Positions 32,392 through 43,157 are shown, counted from the stretch's first letter. The stretch is DNA of 64,000 nt from Thermus amyloliquefaciens (GCF_000744885.1 NZ_JQMV01000003.1:1736001-1800000); one strand, 5' to 3'. A program made the numbers and translations. The notes: generated by a model not told the origin, from the sequence alone.

Positions 32392-33071
32392 AGTGGGCCA
32401 TCGTCCGCTTTCCCGGCTCCAACTGCGACGAGGACGCCCGCTTCGCCTTGGAGAAGGCGGGCATCAAGGCGGCGTACGTCTGGCACACGGAAACCAGCCT
32501 AAAGGGCTTTGACGGGGTATTCCTGCCGGGAGGCTTCAGCTACGGGGATTACCTGCGGGCCGGGGCCCTGGCGGCCAAGAGCCCGGTGATGGAGGAGGTG
32601 AGGCGCTTCGCCCGGGAGGGCCGCTTGGTGATTGGGGTCTGCAACGGCTTCCAGGTGCTCACCGAGGCCGGCATCCTCCCCGGGGCCCTGCTGGCCAACC
32701 TGAACCTGCACTTCACCTGCAAGGAGGTGGGGGTGCGGGTGGAACGCACGGACCTCCCCTTCACCCGGCGCTATGGGAAGGGGCAGGTCCTGCGCCTGCC
32801 CATCGCCCATGCGGAAGGGCGGTACTACGCGGACCCCAAGACCCTTGAATGGCTGGAAGGGGAGGGGCTGGTGGTCTTCCGCTACGCCCCCTTAGGGGGG
32901 GAAGGGGATTACAACCCTAACGGAAGCCTCCGCGACATCGCCGGCATCGTGAGCGAGAAGGGCAACGTCCTCGGCATGATGCCCCACCCCGAGCGGGCGG
33001 TGGATGAGGTTTTGGGCAGTACGGACGGGCTCCCTTTGTTCCTGGGGCTTTTGGAGGAGGTAAACGCATGA
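32388..33071 (+). CDS. purQ: FGAM synthase glutaminase subunit
   Basis: A 227-residue class I amidotransferase that supplies ammonia to PurL. VRFPGSNCDEDA, the nucleophile in VIGVCNGFQVLTEAG, and MMPHPERAVDE (catalytic His and Glu). Overlaps purS and the HAD gene by four bases each (ATGA). Confidence 0.97.
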   Translation: MKWAIVRFPGSNCDEDARFALEKAGIKAAYVWHTETSLKGFDGVFLPGGFSYGDYLRAGALAAKSPVMEEVRRFAREGRLVIGVCNGFQVLTEAGILPGALLANLNLHFTCKEVGVRVERTDLPFTRRYGKGQVLRLPIAHAEGRYYADPKTLEWLEGEGLVVFRYAPLGGEGDYNPNGSLRDIAGIVSEKGNVLGMMPHPERAVDEVLGSTDGLPLFLGLLEEVNA

Positions 33072-33781
33072 AACCCAAGGCCATCACCTTTGACTTCTGG
33101 GGCACCCTCTTCACCGAGGGGCAGGCGTTTTTGGAAAAGGTCATGCCCGCCCGGTACGAGATCCTCCTGGACGCTCTTTCCGAGGCCGGGCATCCCGCGG
33201 AGGAGCACGAGGTGCGGGAGGCCTACCGCCAGGCGGCCATCGCCTTTGAGGAGGCATGGAAGGCCGGGGAGCACATGTCCGTATACGACCGGGTGGCCCG
33301 CATCTTCTCCCTCCTGGGAGCCCCCTACGACCCCGGGCTCATCGCCCTCACGGCCAGGCGGCTGGAGGAGAGCTCCCTTTTGGTGGACCTCGAGCCCCTT
33401 CCGGGGCTGGAGGTCCTGAAGGAGCTGGCCCGCAAATACCCCCTGGCCCTGGTTTCCGACACCGGCCTCACCCCGGGCCGCCTCTTGCGGGAGCACCTGA
33501 GGCGGCAGGGGCTGGACGTCTTCCAGGCCTACAGCTTCTCCGACGAGACGGGGTTCGTGAAGCCTAGGCCTGAGGCCTTCCGGGTGGCCCTCGAGGCCCT
33601 GGGGGTGGCCCCGGAGGAGGCCCTGCACGTGGGCGACCTGCCCCAGACCGATATCCGGGGGGCCTTCGCCACCGGCTACCCCTGGGCGGTGCAGTACGTG
33701 GGCTTGAGGGAGGTGAACGGGGAGGTCAAGCCCACGGCCAAGGTGAAAAGCCATCGGGAGCTCCTTCCCCTTCTGGAGTGA
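33068..33781 (+). CDS. HAD-superfamily phosphatase inside the purine operon
   Basis: A 237-residue HAD hydrolase: motif I ITFDFWGTLFTEG (nucleophile Asp; Trp in place of the second Asp), motif II LVSDTG, lysine in GFVKPRPEAFRVAL, acidic motif LHVGDLPQTDIRGA, with a helical cap. It overlaps purQ by four bases and abuts purL, so it is expressed with them. A house-cleaning or nucleotide/PRPP-related phosphatase role is a guess from context. Confidence 0.83.
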   Translation: MKPKAITFDFWGTLFTEGQAFLEKVMPARYEILLDALSEAGHPAEEHEVREAYRQAAIAFEEAWKAGEHMSVYDRVARIFSLLGAPYDPGLIALTARRLEESSLLVDLEPLPGLEVLKELARKYPLALVSDTGLTPGRLLREHLRRQGLDVFQAYSFSDETGFVKPRPEAFRVALEALGVAPEEALHVGDLPQTDIRGAFATGYPWAVQYVGLREVNGEVKPTAKVKSHRELLPLLE

Positions 33782-35964
33782 TGGAAAGCCTGGCCCAGGA
33801 AATCGGCATCCCGGACACCGAGTACCGGGAGATGGTGAAGCGGCTGGGGCGGGAGCCCAACCGGGTGGAGCTCTTCCTCTTCAAGGTGATGTGGAGCGAG
33901 CACTGCGCCTACAAGAACTCCCGCCCCCTCTTGAAGGACCTCCCCAAGGAAGGGGAGGCGGTTTTGCAGGGACCCGGGGAAAACGCGGGCGTGGTGTGCA
34001 TCGGGGAAGGCTTCGCCGTGGCCTTCAAGATAGAAAGCCATAACCACCCCTCCGCGGTGGAGCCCTTCCAGGGGGCTGCCACCGGGGTGGGGGGGATCAT
34101 CCGGGACATCATGAGCATGGGGGCCCGGCCCATCGCCCTCCTGGACTCCCTGCGCTTTGGCCCTCCGGAAGACGCCCGAAGCCGCTACCTGCTCAAGGGG
34201 GTGGTTTCCGGCATCGCCCACTACGGCAACGCCATCGGGGTGCCCACGGTGGGCGGGGACCTCTACTTCCACGAGGGCTACCGGGAAAACCCCCTGGTGA
34301 ACGCCATGTGCCTGGGCCTCCTCCGGGAGGAGCACCTGAGGCGGAGCCGGGCCTCCCTGGGCCGGCCCATCTACTACGCCGGGGCCAAGACGGGGCGGGA
34401 CGGGATTGGGGGGGCGGCCTTCGCCAGCCGGGAGCTTTCCGAGGACAAGGAGGAGGACCGGCCGGCGGTGCAGGTGGGGGACCCCTTCCTGGGGAAGCTC
34501 CTTTTGGAGGCCACCCTCGAGGCCATCGAAAAGGACCTGGTGGAGGGCGTGCAGGACATGGGGGCGGCGGGGCTCACCAGTAGCCTCTCGGAGCTGGCCT
34601 TCAAGTCGGGCCTGGGGGTGGAACTCCACTTGGACCAGGTCCCCACCCGGGAAAGCGGCATGGGGCCCATAGAACTCCTCCTCTCGGAAAGCCAGGAGCG
34701 CATGGTCCTGGTGCCCAAGGAGGGCAAGGAAAAGGAGCTGGAGGAGGTCTTTAGGAGGTGGGGCCTGGACTGCGTGAGGGTGGCCCGCACCATCCCCGAG
34801 AGGGTCTTCCGCGTCCTTTTCCGGGGCGAGGTGGTGGCCGAGGTCCCCACCGAGGCCCTGGCGGAAGCCCCCACCTACGTGCGCCTAGCCAGGGAAGACC
34901 CCGAGATCCAAAGGCTCCGGGAGATGCCCCTTCCCCCCCTCGAGGCCAACCCCCAGGAGGTCCTCCCCAGGCTCCTCGCCTCCCCCAACCTGGCCAGCCG
35001 GGAGGCGGTCTACGAGCGCTACGACCACCAGGTGGGCACCCGCACCGCCCTCCTTCCCGGCAAGGGGGATGCGGCGGTCTTGTGGGTGAAGGGCACCAGC
35101 CTAGGCATCGCCGCCAAGGTGGACCAGAACCCCCGCTACAGCCGCCTCCATCCCCGGCTTGGCGCCATGCACGCCCTGGCCGAGGCCTGCCGCAACGTGA
35201 GCGTGGTGGGGGCAAGGCCCCTGGCCTACACCGACGGCCTAAACCTGGGAAGCCCGGAGACCCCGGAGGGCTACTTTGAGCTAAGGGAGACCATCGCGGG
35301 CCTTAGGGAGGCCAGCGAGGCCCTGGGGGTGCCGGTGGTCTCCGGAAACGTCTCCCTCTACAACGAAAGCGGGGGCCGGCGCATCCCCCCCACGGCCATG
35401 GTGGGGGTGGTGGGGGTCTTGGACATCCGCAAGCGGGCGGAGATGGGCTTTTCGCGCCCCGGGGAGGTCATCGTCCTCATGGGGGAGGAGGCGGGGGAGC
35501 TGGGGGGAAGCGAGGTGCTTTACCTCCTTGCGGGCCTCGAGGCGGGCCATCCCCCCAGGCTGGACCTGGAGCTGGAAAAGCGGGTGCAGGAGGCCATCCG
35601 GGAGCTCATCGCCTTGGGGCTCACCCGCACCGCCCACGACCTGGCGGAGGGGGGGCTTTTGGTGGCCTTGGCGGAGATGACCTTCCCCTATGGCCTGGGG
35701 GCCACGGTGGAGGTGCGCACCCCCGGCCTGGCCGCCCTCTTTGGCGAGGCCCCAAGCCGCATCCTCTTCACCGTGGCCAAGGAGGACCTCAAGGAGGCCA
35801 CCTTCCGCCTGGAGGAAAGGGGTCTTCCCTACCGCATCCTAGGAGAGACCGGAGGGCACACCCTCACGGTCCTCACCCCGGAAGGGGTGCTAGAGTGGGA
35901 GGTACAAGAACTCCTCGCCGCCTGGAAGCGGCCCCTACGGGAGGTGCTGGATGGACAAGCCTAG
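33781..35964 (+). CDS. purL: FGAM synthase large subunit
   Basis: ATP-dependent amidation of FGAR to FGAM. 727 residues with duplicated AIR-synthase-like halves: MWSEHCAYKNSRPLL, VCIGEGFAVAFKIESHNHPSAVEPFQGAATGVGG, AKTGRDGIGGAAFASR, then GTSLGIAAKVDQNPRYSRLHPRLGAMHALAEA in the second half. Bacillus-type short PurL, which needs PurS and PurQ. Adjacent GTG (33778) and ATG (33781) are both possible starts; the ATG is chosen. It overlaps purF by 14 bases. Confidence 0.97.
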   Translation: MESLAQEIGIPDTEYREMVKRLGREPNRVELFLFKVMWSEHCAYKNSRPLLKDLPKEGEAVLQGPGENAGVVCIGEGFAVAFKIESHNHPSAVEPFQGAATGVGGIIRDIMSMGARPIALLDSLRFGPPEDARSRYLLKGVVSGIAHYGNAIGVPTVGGDLYFHEGYRENPLVNAMCLGLLREEHLRRSRASLGRPIYYAGAKTGRDGIGGAAFASRELSEDKEEDRPAVQVGDPFLGKLLLEATLEAIEKDLVEGVQDMGAAGLTSSLSELAFKSGLGVELHLDQVPTRESGMGPIELLLSESQERMVLVPKEGKEKELEEVFRRWGLDCVRVARTIPERVFRVLFRGEVVAEVPTEALAEAPTYVRLAREDPEIQRLREMPLPPLEANPQEVLPRLLASPNLASREAVYERYDHQVGTRTALLPGKGDAAVLWVKGTSLGIAAKVDQNPRYSRLHPRLGAMHALAEACRNVSVVGARPLAYTDGLNLGSPETPEGYFELRETIAGLREASEALGVPVVSGNVSLYNESGGRRIPPTAMVGVVGVLDIRKRAEMGFSRPGEVIVLMGEEAGELGGSEVLYLLAGLEAGHPPRLDLELEKRVQEAIRELIALGLTRTAHDLAEGGLLVALAEMTFPYGLGATVEVRTPGLAALFGEAPSRILFTVAKEDLKEATFRLEERGLPYRILGETGGHTLTVLTPEGVLEWEVQELLAAWKRPLREVLDGQA

Positions 35965-37342
35965 GGAAGAGTGCGGGGTCTTGGGGCTTTGGAGCGAAGA
36001 ACCCCTGGACGCCCCGGGGCTTTTGCACCTGGGCCTCCTCGCCCTCCAGCACCGGGGACAGGAGGCGGCGGGCATCGCCGTATCCGATGGCAAGGAGTTC
36101 CTGGTGGAAAAGGACCTGGGGCTCGTGCACCAGGTCTTCACCGAGGAAAGGCTTTCCCGCCTGAGGCTTCCCGAGGCACGGCTGGGCTTGGCCCACACCC
36201 GCTACTCCACCACGGGCTCCAACCTGCGCTTCAACGCCCAACCCCTCACCGCCCGCACCGCCCACGGGGTTCTGGCCATCGCCCACAACGGCAACTTCAC
36301 CAACGCCAAGCCCCTCCGCGACCGGCTCCTTAAGGAAGGGGCCACCTTCCAGAGCACCTCGGACACCGAGGTGATGCTCCTCCTCCTGGCCCGCCTGGGC
36401 CACCTCCCTCTTCCCCAGGCGGCCGCCGAGGCCATGAAGGCCCTGGAAGGGGGGTATGCCATCCTCCTCATGGACCGCAGGACCCTGGTGGCCCTCCGGG
36501 ATCCCCACGGGGTGCGGCCCCTGGCCATCGGAAGGCTCCCAAAGGGCTACGCCTTCGCCTCCGAGCCCCCGGCCCTGGAGCTCATCGGGGCCCGGTACCT
36601 CCGGGATGTGCGCCCGGGGGAGGTGGTCTGGGTGGAGGAGGGCGAGCTCAAAAGCCTCCAGGCCCTCCCCCCCAACCCTGCCCCTTGCGCCTTTGAGTGG
36701 ATCTACTTCGCCAGGCCCGACAGCCTGCTGGACGGGGTGGAGGCCTACGAGGCCCGGGTGCGCATGGGTATGGAGCTTTTCCGGGAGGCCCCGGCGGAGG
36801 CGGACATGGTGGTACCCGTGCCCGACTCCGGCATCGGGGCCGCGGTGGGCTACGCCAAGGCCTCGGGCCTCCCCCTGGAGTACGGGCTCTACAAGAACCC
36901 CTATGCCGGCCGCACCTTCATCCAACCCACCCAGGCGCTGCGGGACCTGAAGACCCGCCTGAAGCTCTCCCCCACCTCTGCGGTGCGGGGCAAGCGGGTG
37001 GTGCTCATCGACGACTCCATCGTGCGGGGCACCACCAGCCGCCGCATCGTGGCCATGCTGAAGGAGGCCGGGGCCCGGGAGGTCCACTTCCGGGTCTCCA
37101 GCCCCCCCATCCGCTTCCCCTGCTACTACGGCATCGACACCGCCGCCCGCAAGGAGCTCATCGCCGCCGAGAAGAGCCTGGAGGAGATCCGGGCCTACAT
37201 CGGGGCGGACAGCCTGGCCTTCCTTTCCGAGGAAGGGGTGAAGAAGGCCATAGGAGGCCCGGTATGCCTGGCCTGCTTCAACGGCCGCTACCCTGCGGGG
37301 GTGCCGGCGGAAGGGGAAAAACTGGCCTTGGAGATTTTCTAG
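35951..37342 (+). CDS. purF: Amidophosphoribosyltransferase
   Basis: Commits PRPP to purine synthesis. 463 residues; the propeptide MDKPREE precedes C8 (ECGVLGLW), the N-terminal nucleophile after processing. The PRTase loop VVLIDDSIVRGTTSRRIV follows. Four Cys in the expected places (PAPCAF, FPCYYGIDTA, VCLACFNG) indicate the Bacillus-type [4Fe-4S] enzyme, which is oxygen-sensitive in that genus. Last gene of the operon; a small hairpin follows at 37364. Confidence 0.96.
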   Translation: MDKPREECGVLGLWSEEPLDAPGLLHLGLLALQHRGQEAAGIAVSDGKEFLVEKDLGLVHQVFTEERLSRLRLPEARLGLAHTRYSTTGSNLRFNAQPLTARTAHGVLAIAHNGNFTNAKPLRDRLLKEGATFQSTSDTEVMLLLLARLGHLPLPQAAAEAMKALEGGYAILLMDRRTLVALRDPHGVRPLAIGRLPKGYAFASEPPALELIGARYLRDVRPGEVVWVEEGELKSLQALPPNPAPCAFEWIYFARPDSLLDGVEAYEARVRMGMELFREAPAEADMVVPVPDSGIGAAVGYAKASGLPLEYGLYKNPYAGRTFIQPTQALRDLKTRLKLSPTSAVRGKRVVLIDDSIVRGTTSRRIVAMLKEAGAREVHFRVSSPPIRFPCYYGIDTAARKELIAAEKSLEEIRAYIGADSLAFLSEEGVKKAIGGPVCLACFNGRYPAGVPAEGEKLALEIF

Positions 37343-37363
37343 GCACCGCCCCCTAGGCTTCCA

Positions 37364-37378
37364 GAAGCCCCGGGCTTC
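37364..37378 (+). terminator. Possible terminator hairpin after purF
   Basis: GAAGCCC, one base, GGGCTTC: a perfect short hairpin 22 bases after the purF stop, without a T-tract. The minus-strand gene ends at 37429, so it may serve both directions. Confidence 0.3.
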
Positions 37379-37428
37379 GCCCAGGGCCATGGGGCAAGGA
37401 AGGGTGTCGTGGCTTGAGGGCGGGGTGC

Positions 37429-37701
37429 TTAGCCCCTCCTGGCCATCCACCGGCTCAGGGCAAACCCCGCCCCGAGGCCCAGAAGAAGCCCCAGCAGCAA
37501 GAAAATAAAGGCGAAGGCGCCCGTGGAAGCCAGGTGCCAGCCGAAGAACCAGTAGCTGCACACCGCATACCGCTCCACCTGCACCCGGACCAGCTCCGGC
37601 AGGTCGCGGCTAGAGGTGAAGTTGATGAGGATGATGGTCAAGAGCAGAATGGCCAGGGTCAGCGCCAGCCCCCACTTCAAAATCGGAAGAGCCCTTCTCA
37701 T
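37429..37701 (-). CDS. Small two-helix membrane protein, unknown function
   Basis: A 90-residue protein with two hydrophobic segments (about 9-27 and 58-82, the latter Gly/Leu-rich) and a basic C-terminus (SRWMARRG). Between them lies an aromatic Cys-containing stretch (RYAVCSYWFFGWHLAS). Layout recalls LapA-type proteins, but no family can be assigned. A leaderless TAAGCT promoter six bases from the ATG supports it being a real gene. Confidence 0.6.
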   Translation of the reverse strand: MRRALPILKWGLALTLAILLLTIILINFTSSRDLPELVRVQVERYAVCSYWFFGWHLASTGAFAFIFLLLGLLLGLGAGFALSRWMARRG

Positions 37702-37707
37702 ACCCCA

Positions 37708-37713
37708 AGCTTA
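37708..37713 (-). promoter_or_regulatory. -10 box TAAGCT, leaderless start
   Basis: Six bases before the ATG at 37701 of the small membrane protein. Confidence 0.45.
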
Positions 37714-37775
37714 CCAAGGGAAGCGCCTTCCTTAGGGCCCATCCACGAGGAAAAACCTGTCCCCAAGGGGCCTAG

Positions 37776-39053
<1,278 letters not shown>

Positions 39054-39066
39054 CTTCCGCACCCAG

Positions 39067-39084
39067 GCCCCTCCCGCCAGGGGC
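39067..39084 (+). terminator. Possible glyA terminator hairpin
   Basis: GCCCCT (39067-39072), loop CCCGCC, AGGGGC (39079-39084), directly followed by TTAGAATT, whose TAGAAT is the recN -10 box. Confidence 0.45.
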
Positions 39085-39085
39085 T

Positions 39086-39091
39086 TAGAAT
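39086..39091 (+). promoter_or_regulatory. -10 box TAGAAT, leaderless start of recN
   Basis: Seven bases before the ATG at 39099 and touching the glyA hairpin. Confidence 0.5.
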
Positions 39092-39098
39092 TAAGGGG

Positions 39099-40703
39099 AT
39101 GCTAAAGCGCCTCGAGGTGCGCAACCTCGCCGTCATCCGCGAGGCCACCCTGGAGCTGGGCCCTGGGCTGAACGTCCTCACCGGGGAAACCGGGGCGGGG
39201 AAAAGCCTCCTGGTGGACGCCTTGGCCCTCCTCCTTGGGGCCAGGTCCGAAGGGCTCTTGGGGCCCTTTGGCGATAGCCTCCTGGTGACCGCCTTCCTCC
39301 AGGGTGAGGGGGAGGAGCGCATCCTTTCCCGCCGCATCGGGAGCCGCTCCACCCCGCGGATCGACGGGGAGGTGGTAAGCCTCAAGGAGCTCCAAGAGGA
39401 GGCGGAAAGGTGGCTTTCCCTTCACGCCCAGCACACCGCCATGGCCCTCCTCTCCCCCAAGCGGCAGCGGGAGCTTCTGGATGCCCTTCTGCCCCCAAGC
39501 CTCCTGGAGGGCTACGGGGAAGCCTACAGGCGACACCAGGCCCTCCTTCAGGAAAAAAGAGCCCTGGAGGAGGCCCTAAGGGCCAAGGCGGAGCGGGAGG
39601 ACCTCCTCCGCTTCCAGCTTAGGGAGATCCAGGAGGCGAACCCCAGGCCCAAGGAGGATGAGGAGCTGGAGGCCGAGGCGCAAAGGCTTCGCCATCTGGA
39701 AGCCCTGAGGGAGCGCTCGGGCAAAGCCTACGCCCTCCTGGCGGAGGGGGGGGCCTTGGACCTCCTGCAGGCGGCCCTGCGGGAGCTGAGGGGGGGAAGC
39801 CGCTTTGACCCGGCCCTCGAGGCCCTGGCCCGGGACCTGGAGGCGGCGCTGGAGGGAGGCCGGGCCGTGGCCCAGGAGCTGGAGGACTACCTGGAAAGCC
39901 TGGAGGGAGACCCAGGCCGCCTGGCCCAGCTGGAGGAACGCCTTTCCCTCCTGGAGAGGCTCAAGCGCAAGTACGGGCCCACCTTGGAGGAGGTCCTGCG
40001 CTACGGGGAAAGGGCCCAGGAGGAGCTCAAGGCCCTGGAGGGAGGGGAAGAGCGGCTTTTGGCCCTGGAAAGGGCGTTGAAAGCGGCCTCGGAGGCCCTC
40101 TTGGAGGCGGGGGAGCGCCTTTCCCAAGCCCGCCTCGAGGCGGCACGCAGGCTGGAAAGGGAGATGGCGGGGGAGCTTTCCGCCTTGGGTTTTCCCAAGG
40201 CCCGCTTCCAGGTGGAACTGAAGCCCCTCCCCGAACCCGGACCCCAGGGCCTGGAAGAGGTCCAGTTCCGCTTCTCCGCCAACCCCCACCTCCCCCCCGC
40301 CCCCCTTTCCGCGGCCAGCGGGGGGGAGCTCTCCCGCATCGCCCTGGCCCTCGCCCTCCTCACCGGGGCCGAGGCCCCCACCGTGGTCTTTGACGAGGTG
40401 GACGCCGGCATAGGGGGGGAGACCGCCTGGAAGGTGGCGGAAAGGCTGGCCCGCCTGGGCCAGGTCCGGCAGGTGCTGGTGGTCACCCACCTGCCCCAGA
40501 TCGCCGCCCGGGCGACAAGGCACCTGCGGGTGGCGAAGGAGGGAGAGGAGGTGCGGGTGGAGACCCTGGAGGGGGAGAAGCGGATCCGGGAACTGGCCCG
40601 CCTCCTCTCCGGCCAGTACACCGAGGCCGCCCTGGCCCACGCCCGCCTCCTTCTGGAAGGGAGCGGCCAGGCTGCCCAGGGCTGGGTGGAGGCCCAGGAA
40701 TGA
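39099..40703 (+). CDS. recN: DNA repair protein RecN
   Basis: SMC-like ATPase acting in double-strand break repair. 534 residues: Walker A GETGAGKSLLVDALALLLG, central long coiled coils (about 130-220 and 260-370), the ABC signature AASGGELSRIALALALL, Walker B PTVVFDEVDAGIGG, and VVTHLPQIAARA. Full length. The stop overlaps the start of the GGDEF remnant. Confidence 0.96.
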   Translation: MLKRLEVRNLAVIREATLELGPGLNVLTGETGAGKSLLVDALALLLGARSEGLLGPFGDSLLVTAFLQGEGEERILSRRIGSRSTPRIDGEVVSLKELQEEAERWLSLHAQHTAMALLSPKRQRELLDALLPPSLLEGYGEAYRRHQALLQEKRALEEALRAKAEREDLLRFQLREIQEANPRPKEDEELEAEAQRLRHLEALRERSGKAYALLAEGGALDLLQAALRELRGGSRFDPALEALARDLEAALEGGRAVAQELEDYLESLEGDPGRLAQLEERLSLLERLKRKYGPTLEEVLRYGERAQEELKALEGGEERLLALERALKAASEALLEAGERLSQARLEAARRLEREMAGELSALGFPKARFQVELKPLPEPGPQGLEEVQFRFSANPHLPPAPLSAASGGELSRIALALALLTGAEAPTVVFDEVDAGIGGETAWKVAERLARLGQVRQVLVVTHLPQIAARATRHLRVAKEGEEVRVETLEGEKRIRELARLLSGQYTEAALAHARLLLEGSGQAAQGWVEAQE

Positions 40704-40877
40704 ATCCCCCGGAGGCCGCCCGCACCGACCCCCTCACCGGCCTGGACAACCGCCGGGCCTTGGAGGAGGCCTTTCCCCTGGTCCTCCGGGAGGCCCGGAG
40801 CCTGGGGAAGCCCCATCCACCTGAAGGAGGCCTACGGGCGCATGTACCGGGCCAAGAGGGCTAAAAAAGGGCTTTAA
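40700..40877 (+). pseudogene. GGDEF (diguanylate cyclase) remnant with internal deletion
   Basis: From an ATG overlapping the recN stop, 54 codons read the opening of a GGDEF domain (RTDPLTGLDNRRALEEAFPLVLREARS..). At about 40812 the sequence jumps: in another frame the typical end of the same domain follows (LKEAYGRMYRAKRAKKGL, stop 40875-40877). The middle, with the GGDEF loop itself, is gone. This is a truncated, non-functional gene. Its tail overlaps the convergent marC gene. Confidence 0.75.
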
Positions 40878-41472
40878 CCCCGTCGGCCACGTACTGCACC
40901 GCCAAGGCGGCCAGGAGGATCCCCAGGACCCGGGTCACCACGTTCACCCCCGTGCGCCCCAGGGCTCGGCGCACCTGGACCGCAAGCCGAAGGAACACGT
41001 AGGCCAGGGCCAGGACGAGAACCACCGTGGAAAGCACCACAGCGTAGCCCAGGGGCTCCTTCCGGGCCTCCAGGGCCAGGATGAGGACGCTGGCCAAGGC
41101 TCCAGGGCCCGCGATCAAAGGGATGGCCAGGGGAAAGACGGAGATGTCCGCCCGGAGGCGGGCCTCGTCCTTCTCCTCCTCGGTCTCCCGCTCATGGTGG
41201 GCAAACACCATCTCGGTGGCGATGCGGAAAAGGAGGATCCCCCCGGCGATGCGCAGGGCCTCGAGGCTGATCCCCAGGTACTCCAGAAGCCCCCGGCCGA
41301 AGAAGAAAAAGGAGACCATCAACCCCCCCGCCACCAACACCGCCTTCCTGGCGATCTGGGCCTGCTTCCTGGGGGGACGATCCCCGGCCAGGGCCAGGAA
41401 AACCGGCACCAGCCCCACCGGGTCCACCACCACGAAGAGGGTGAGGAAGGACTTGAGGAAAAGCTCCAGCAC
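40861..41472 (-). CDS. MarC-family integral membrane protein
   Basis: A 203-residue protein with about six membrane helices: SFLTLFVVVDPVGLVPVFLALAGD, GGILLFRIATEMVFAH, and FPLAIPLIAGPGALASVLIL, which carry the conserved DPxG and IPL..GPG motifs of UPF0056/MarC. Function is unknown in general. Downstream of argR in a minus-strand run. Confidence 0.9.
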   Translation of the reverse strand: MLELFLKSFLTLFVVVDPVGLVPVFLALAGDRPPRKQAQIARKAVLVAGGLMVSFFFFGRGLLEYLGISLEALRIAGGILLFRIATEMVFAHHERETEEEKDEARLRADISVFPLAIPLIAGPGALASVLILALEARKEPLGYAVVLSTVVLVLALAYVFLRLAVQVRRALGRTGVNVVTRVLGILLAALAVQYVADGVKALF

Positions 41473-41478
41473 GAAAGC

Positions 41479-41955
41479 CTAGGGGCGCGCCTTTCCCGCC
41501 ACGAGGAGTTCCCCGAACTCCTGCTCCAGGGCCTTGGCCCCCTCCTCGCTCCGGGCCACCACCAGGATGGTATCCTCCCCCGCCAGGGTACCCACGATCT
41601 CGTCCCGCTTGAGGCGGTCCATCAACAGGGCGATCCCCGAGGCGTGGCCCTCCGCGGTCTTCACCACCAGGATATTCTCCCCCCGGTCCACATCCTTGAC
41701 AAAGAGGCCAAACTGCCGCTTCAGCTCCTCATACACGTCCTCGGGGAGCTCCACGGAGGGGAGGGCGTACTTGTGCCGCCCCTTGCCCAGGGAAACCCGG
41801 GCCAGCCTCAGCTCGGCGATGTCCCGGCTCACCGTGGCCTGGGTCACCTCAAAACCCAGTTGCTTCAGGCGTTCCACCAGCTCCTTCTGCGTGCCGATCT
41901 CCTCCCGGCTCACGATCTCCTGAATGGCGCGGTGCCGCTCCGCTTTGCTCCGCAT
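41479..41955 (-). CDS. argR: Arginine repressor
   Basis: A 158-residue regulator of arginine genes. Winged-helix DNA-binding N-terminus ([36 protein letters not shown]) and a C-terminal hexamerisation/arginine-binding domain ([31 protein letters not shown]). Starts are possible at a GTG (41961) and the ATG (41955). The ATG is preferred because an AGAGGGG ribosome site is well spaced and ArgR homology begins there. Five bases after the coaBC stop on the same strand. Confidence 0.95.
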   Translation of the reverse strand: MRSKAERHRAIQEIVSREEIGTQKELVERLKQLGFEVTQATVSRDIAELRLARVSLGKGRHKYALPSVELPEDVYEELKRQFGLFVKDVDRGENILVVKTAEGHASGIALLMDRLKRDEIVGTLAGEDTILVVARSEEGAKALEQEFGELLVAGKARP

Positions 41956-41966
41956 AGACACCCCTC

Positions 41967-43157
41967 TTAGCCTCGCCAGAATTCTTTAACCCAATCCAGT
42001 ATACGGTGGGCCACCTGCCGCTTCTTCATACGGGGAAGCTCCTGTACCCGGCCATCCCGGAGGAGGAGCACCACCTCGTTCTCCGCGCTGCCGAAACCCA
42101 CCCCCTCCCGGTTCACCCAGTTGAGGACGATGAGGTCCAGGTTCTTGCGGTGGAGTTTTTCCCTGGCCCGCTCCAAGCCCTCCTTGGTTTCCATGGCAAA
42201 GCCCACCAGGACTTTGTCCCCTTTGTTCTCCCCCAGCTCCTTCAGGATGTCGGGGTTGGGAAGGAGGCGGAGGACCTTCTCCGCCGCCACCTTGGGCTCC
42301 TTCTCCCGGCTCACCTCCGCCGGGCGGTAATCGGCCACCGCCGCCGCCATCACCACCGCCTGGGCCCAAGGGTAGCGCTCCAGGATGGCCTGGCGCATCT
42401 CCAGGGCGCTTTCCACCTCCACCCTCTCCACCCCCCAGGGGGCGGGCAAGGCGGTGGGCCCGGAGACCAGGACCACCTCCGCCCCCCGATCGCGGGCGGC
42501 CTCGGCCACGGCGTAGCCCATGCGGCCTGAGGAGGGGTTGGAAAGGAAGCGCACCGGGTCCAGGTACTCCCGGGTGGGGCCGGCGGAGACCAGAAGCCTC
42601 AGGCCCTCCAGGTCCTTGGGGGTGAGGAAGGCCTCCAGCCTCTCCACAAGCTCCTCCGGCTCCAGCATCCTTCCCCACCCCTCCCCCTCCCCCACCGCCG
42701 CCAAGGGGCCGTACCCGGGGCCAAAGAGGGCGTGGCCCAGGGCCTCGAGGGTCCGGGCATGCTCCTGGGTCTTGGGGGCAAGCCACATGGCCTCGTTCAT
42801 GGCCGGGGCCCAGGCCACCCGCTTGGCCCCCGCCAAGAGGGTGGCGGAGAGGAGATCGTCCGCCAGGCCCAAGGCGGCCTTGGCCATGGCATCCGCGGTG
42901 GCGGGAGCCACCAGGACCACCTCGGCCCAGCGGGCGAGCTCTATGTGCAAGGCCCGGCCATCGGGCCTGAACCAGGCCTCCTCCGTGGCCACCTCCCCCC
43001 CGGCGGCTACCGCCAGGGAAAGGGGGGTGATGAACTCCAGGGCCCTGGGGGTGGCCAGGACCCGCACCTCGTGTCCCTGGGCCCTGAGGAGGCGGAGGAG
43101 GTGGGGGGCCTTGATGGCCGCCACCCCCCCCGTCACCGCCACCAGGACCCGGGCCAC
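41967..43157 (-). CDS. coaBC: CoaBC: phosphopantothenoylcysteine synthetase/decarboxylase
   Basis: A bifunctional enzyme of coenzyme A synthesis. 396 residues. The N-terminal CoaC flavoprotein domain shows [19 protein letters not shown], a catalytic-His region ([25 protein letters not shown]) and APAMNEAMW. The C-terminal CoaB ligase domain shows [26 protein letters not shown] and VLVGFAMET. The GTG start follows rpoZ directly. The gmk-rpoZ-coaBC order is widespread in bacteria. Confidence 0.96.
   Translation of the reverse strand: MARVLVAVTGGVAAIKAPHLLRLLRAQGHEVRVLATPRALEFITPLSLAVAAGGEVATEEAWFRPDGRALHIELARWAEVVLVAPATADAMAKAALGLADDLLSATLLAGAKRVAWAPAMNEAMWLAPKTQEHARTLEALGHALFGPGYGPLAAVGEGEGWGRMLEPEELVERLEAFLTPKDLEGLRLLVSAGPTREYLDPVRFLSNPSSGRMGYAVAEAARDRGAEVVLVSGPTALPAPWGVERVEVESALEMRQAILERYPWAQAVVMAAAVADYRPAEVSREKEPKVAAEKVLRLLPNPDILKELGENKGDKVLVGFAMETKEGLERAREKLHRKNLDLIVLNWVNREGVGFGSAENEVVLLLRDGRVQELPRMKKRQVAHRILDWVKEFWRG

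Noticed and set aside
35873-37561. 562-codon minus-strand open frame antisense to purF
   Set aside because: No recognisable domain, no promoter or ribosome site, and it lies fully opposite purF and the purL end.
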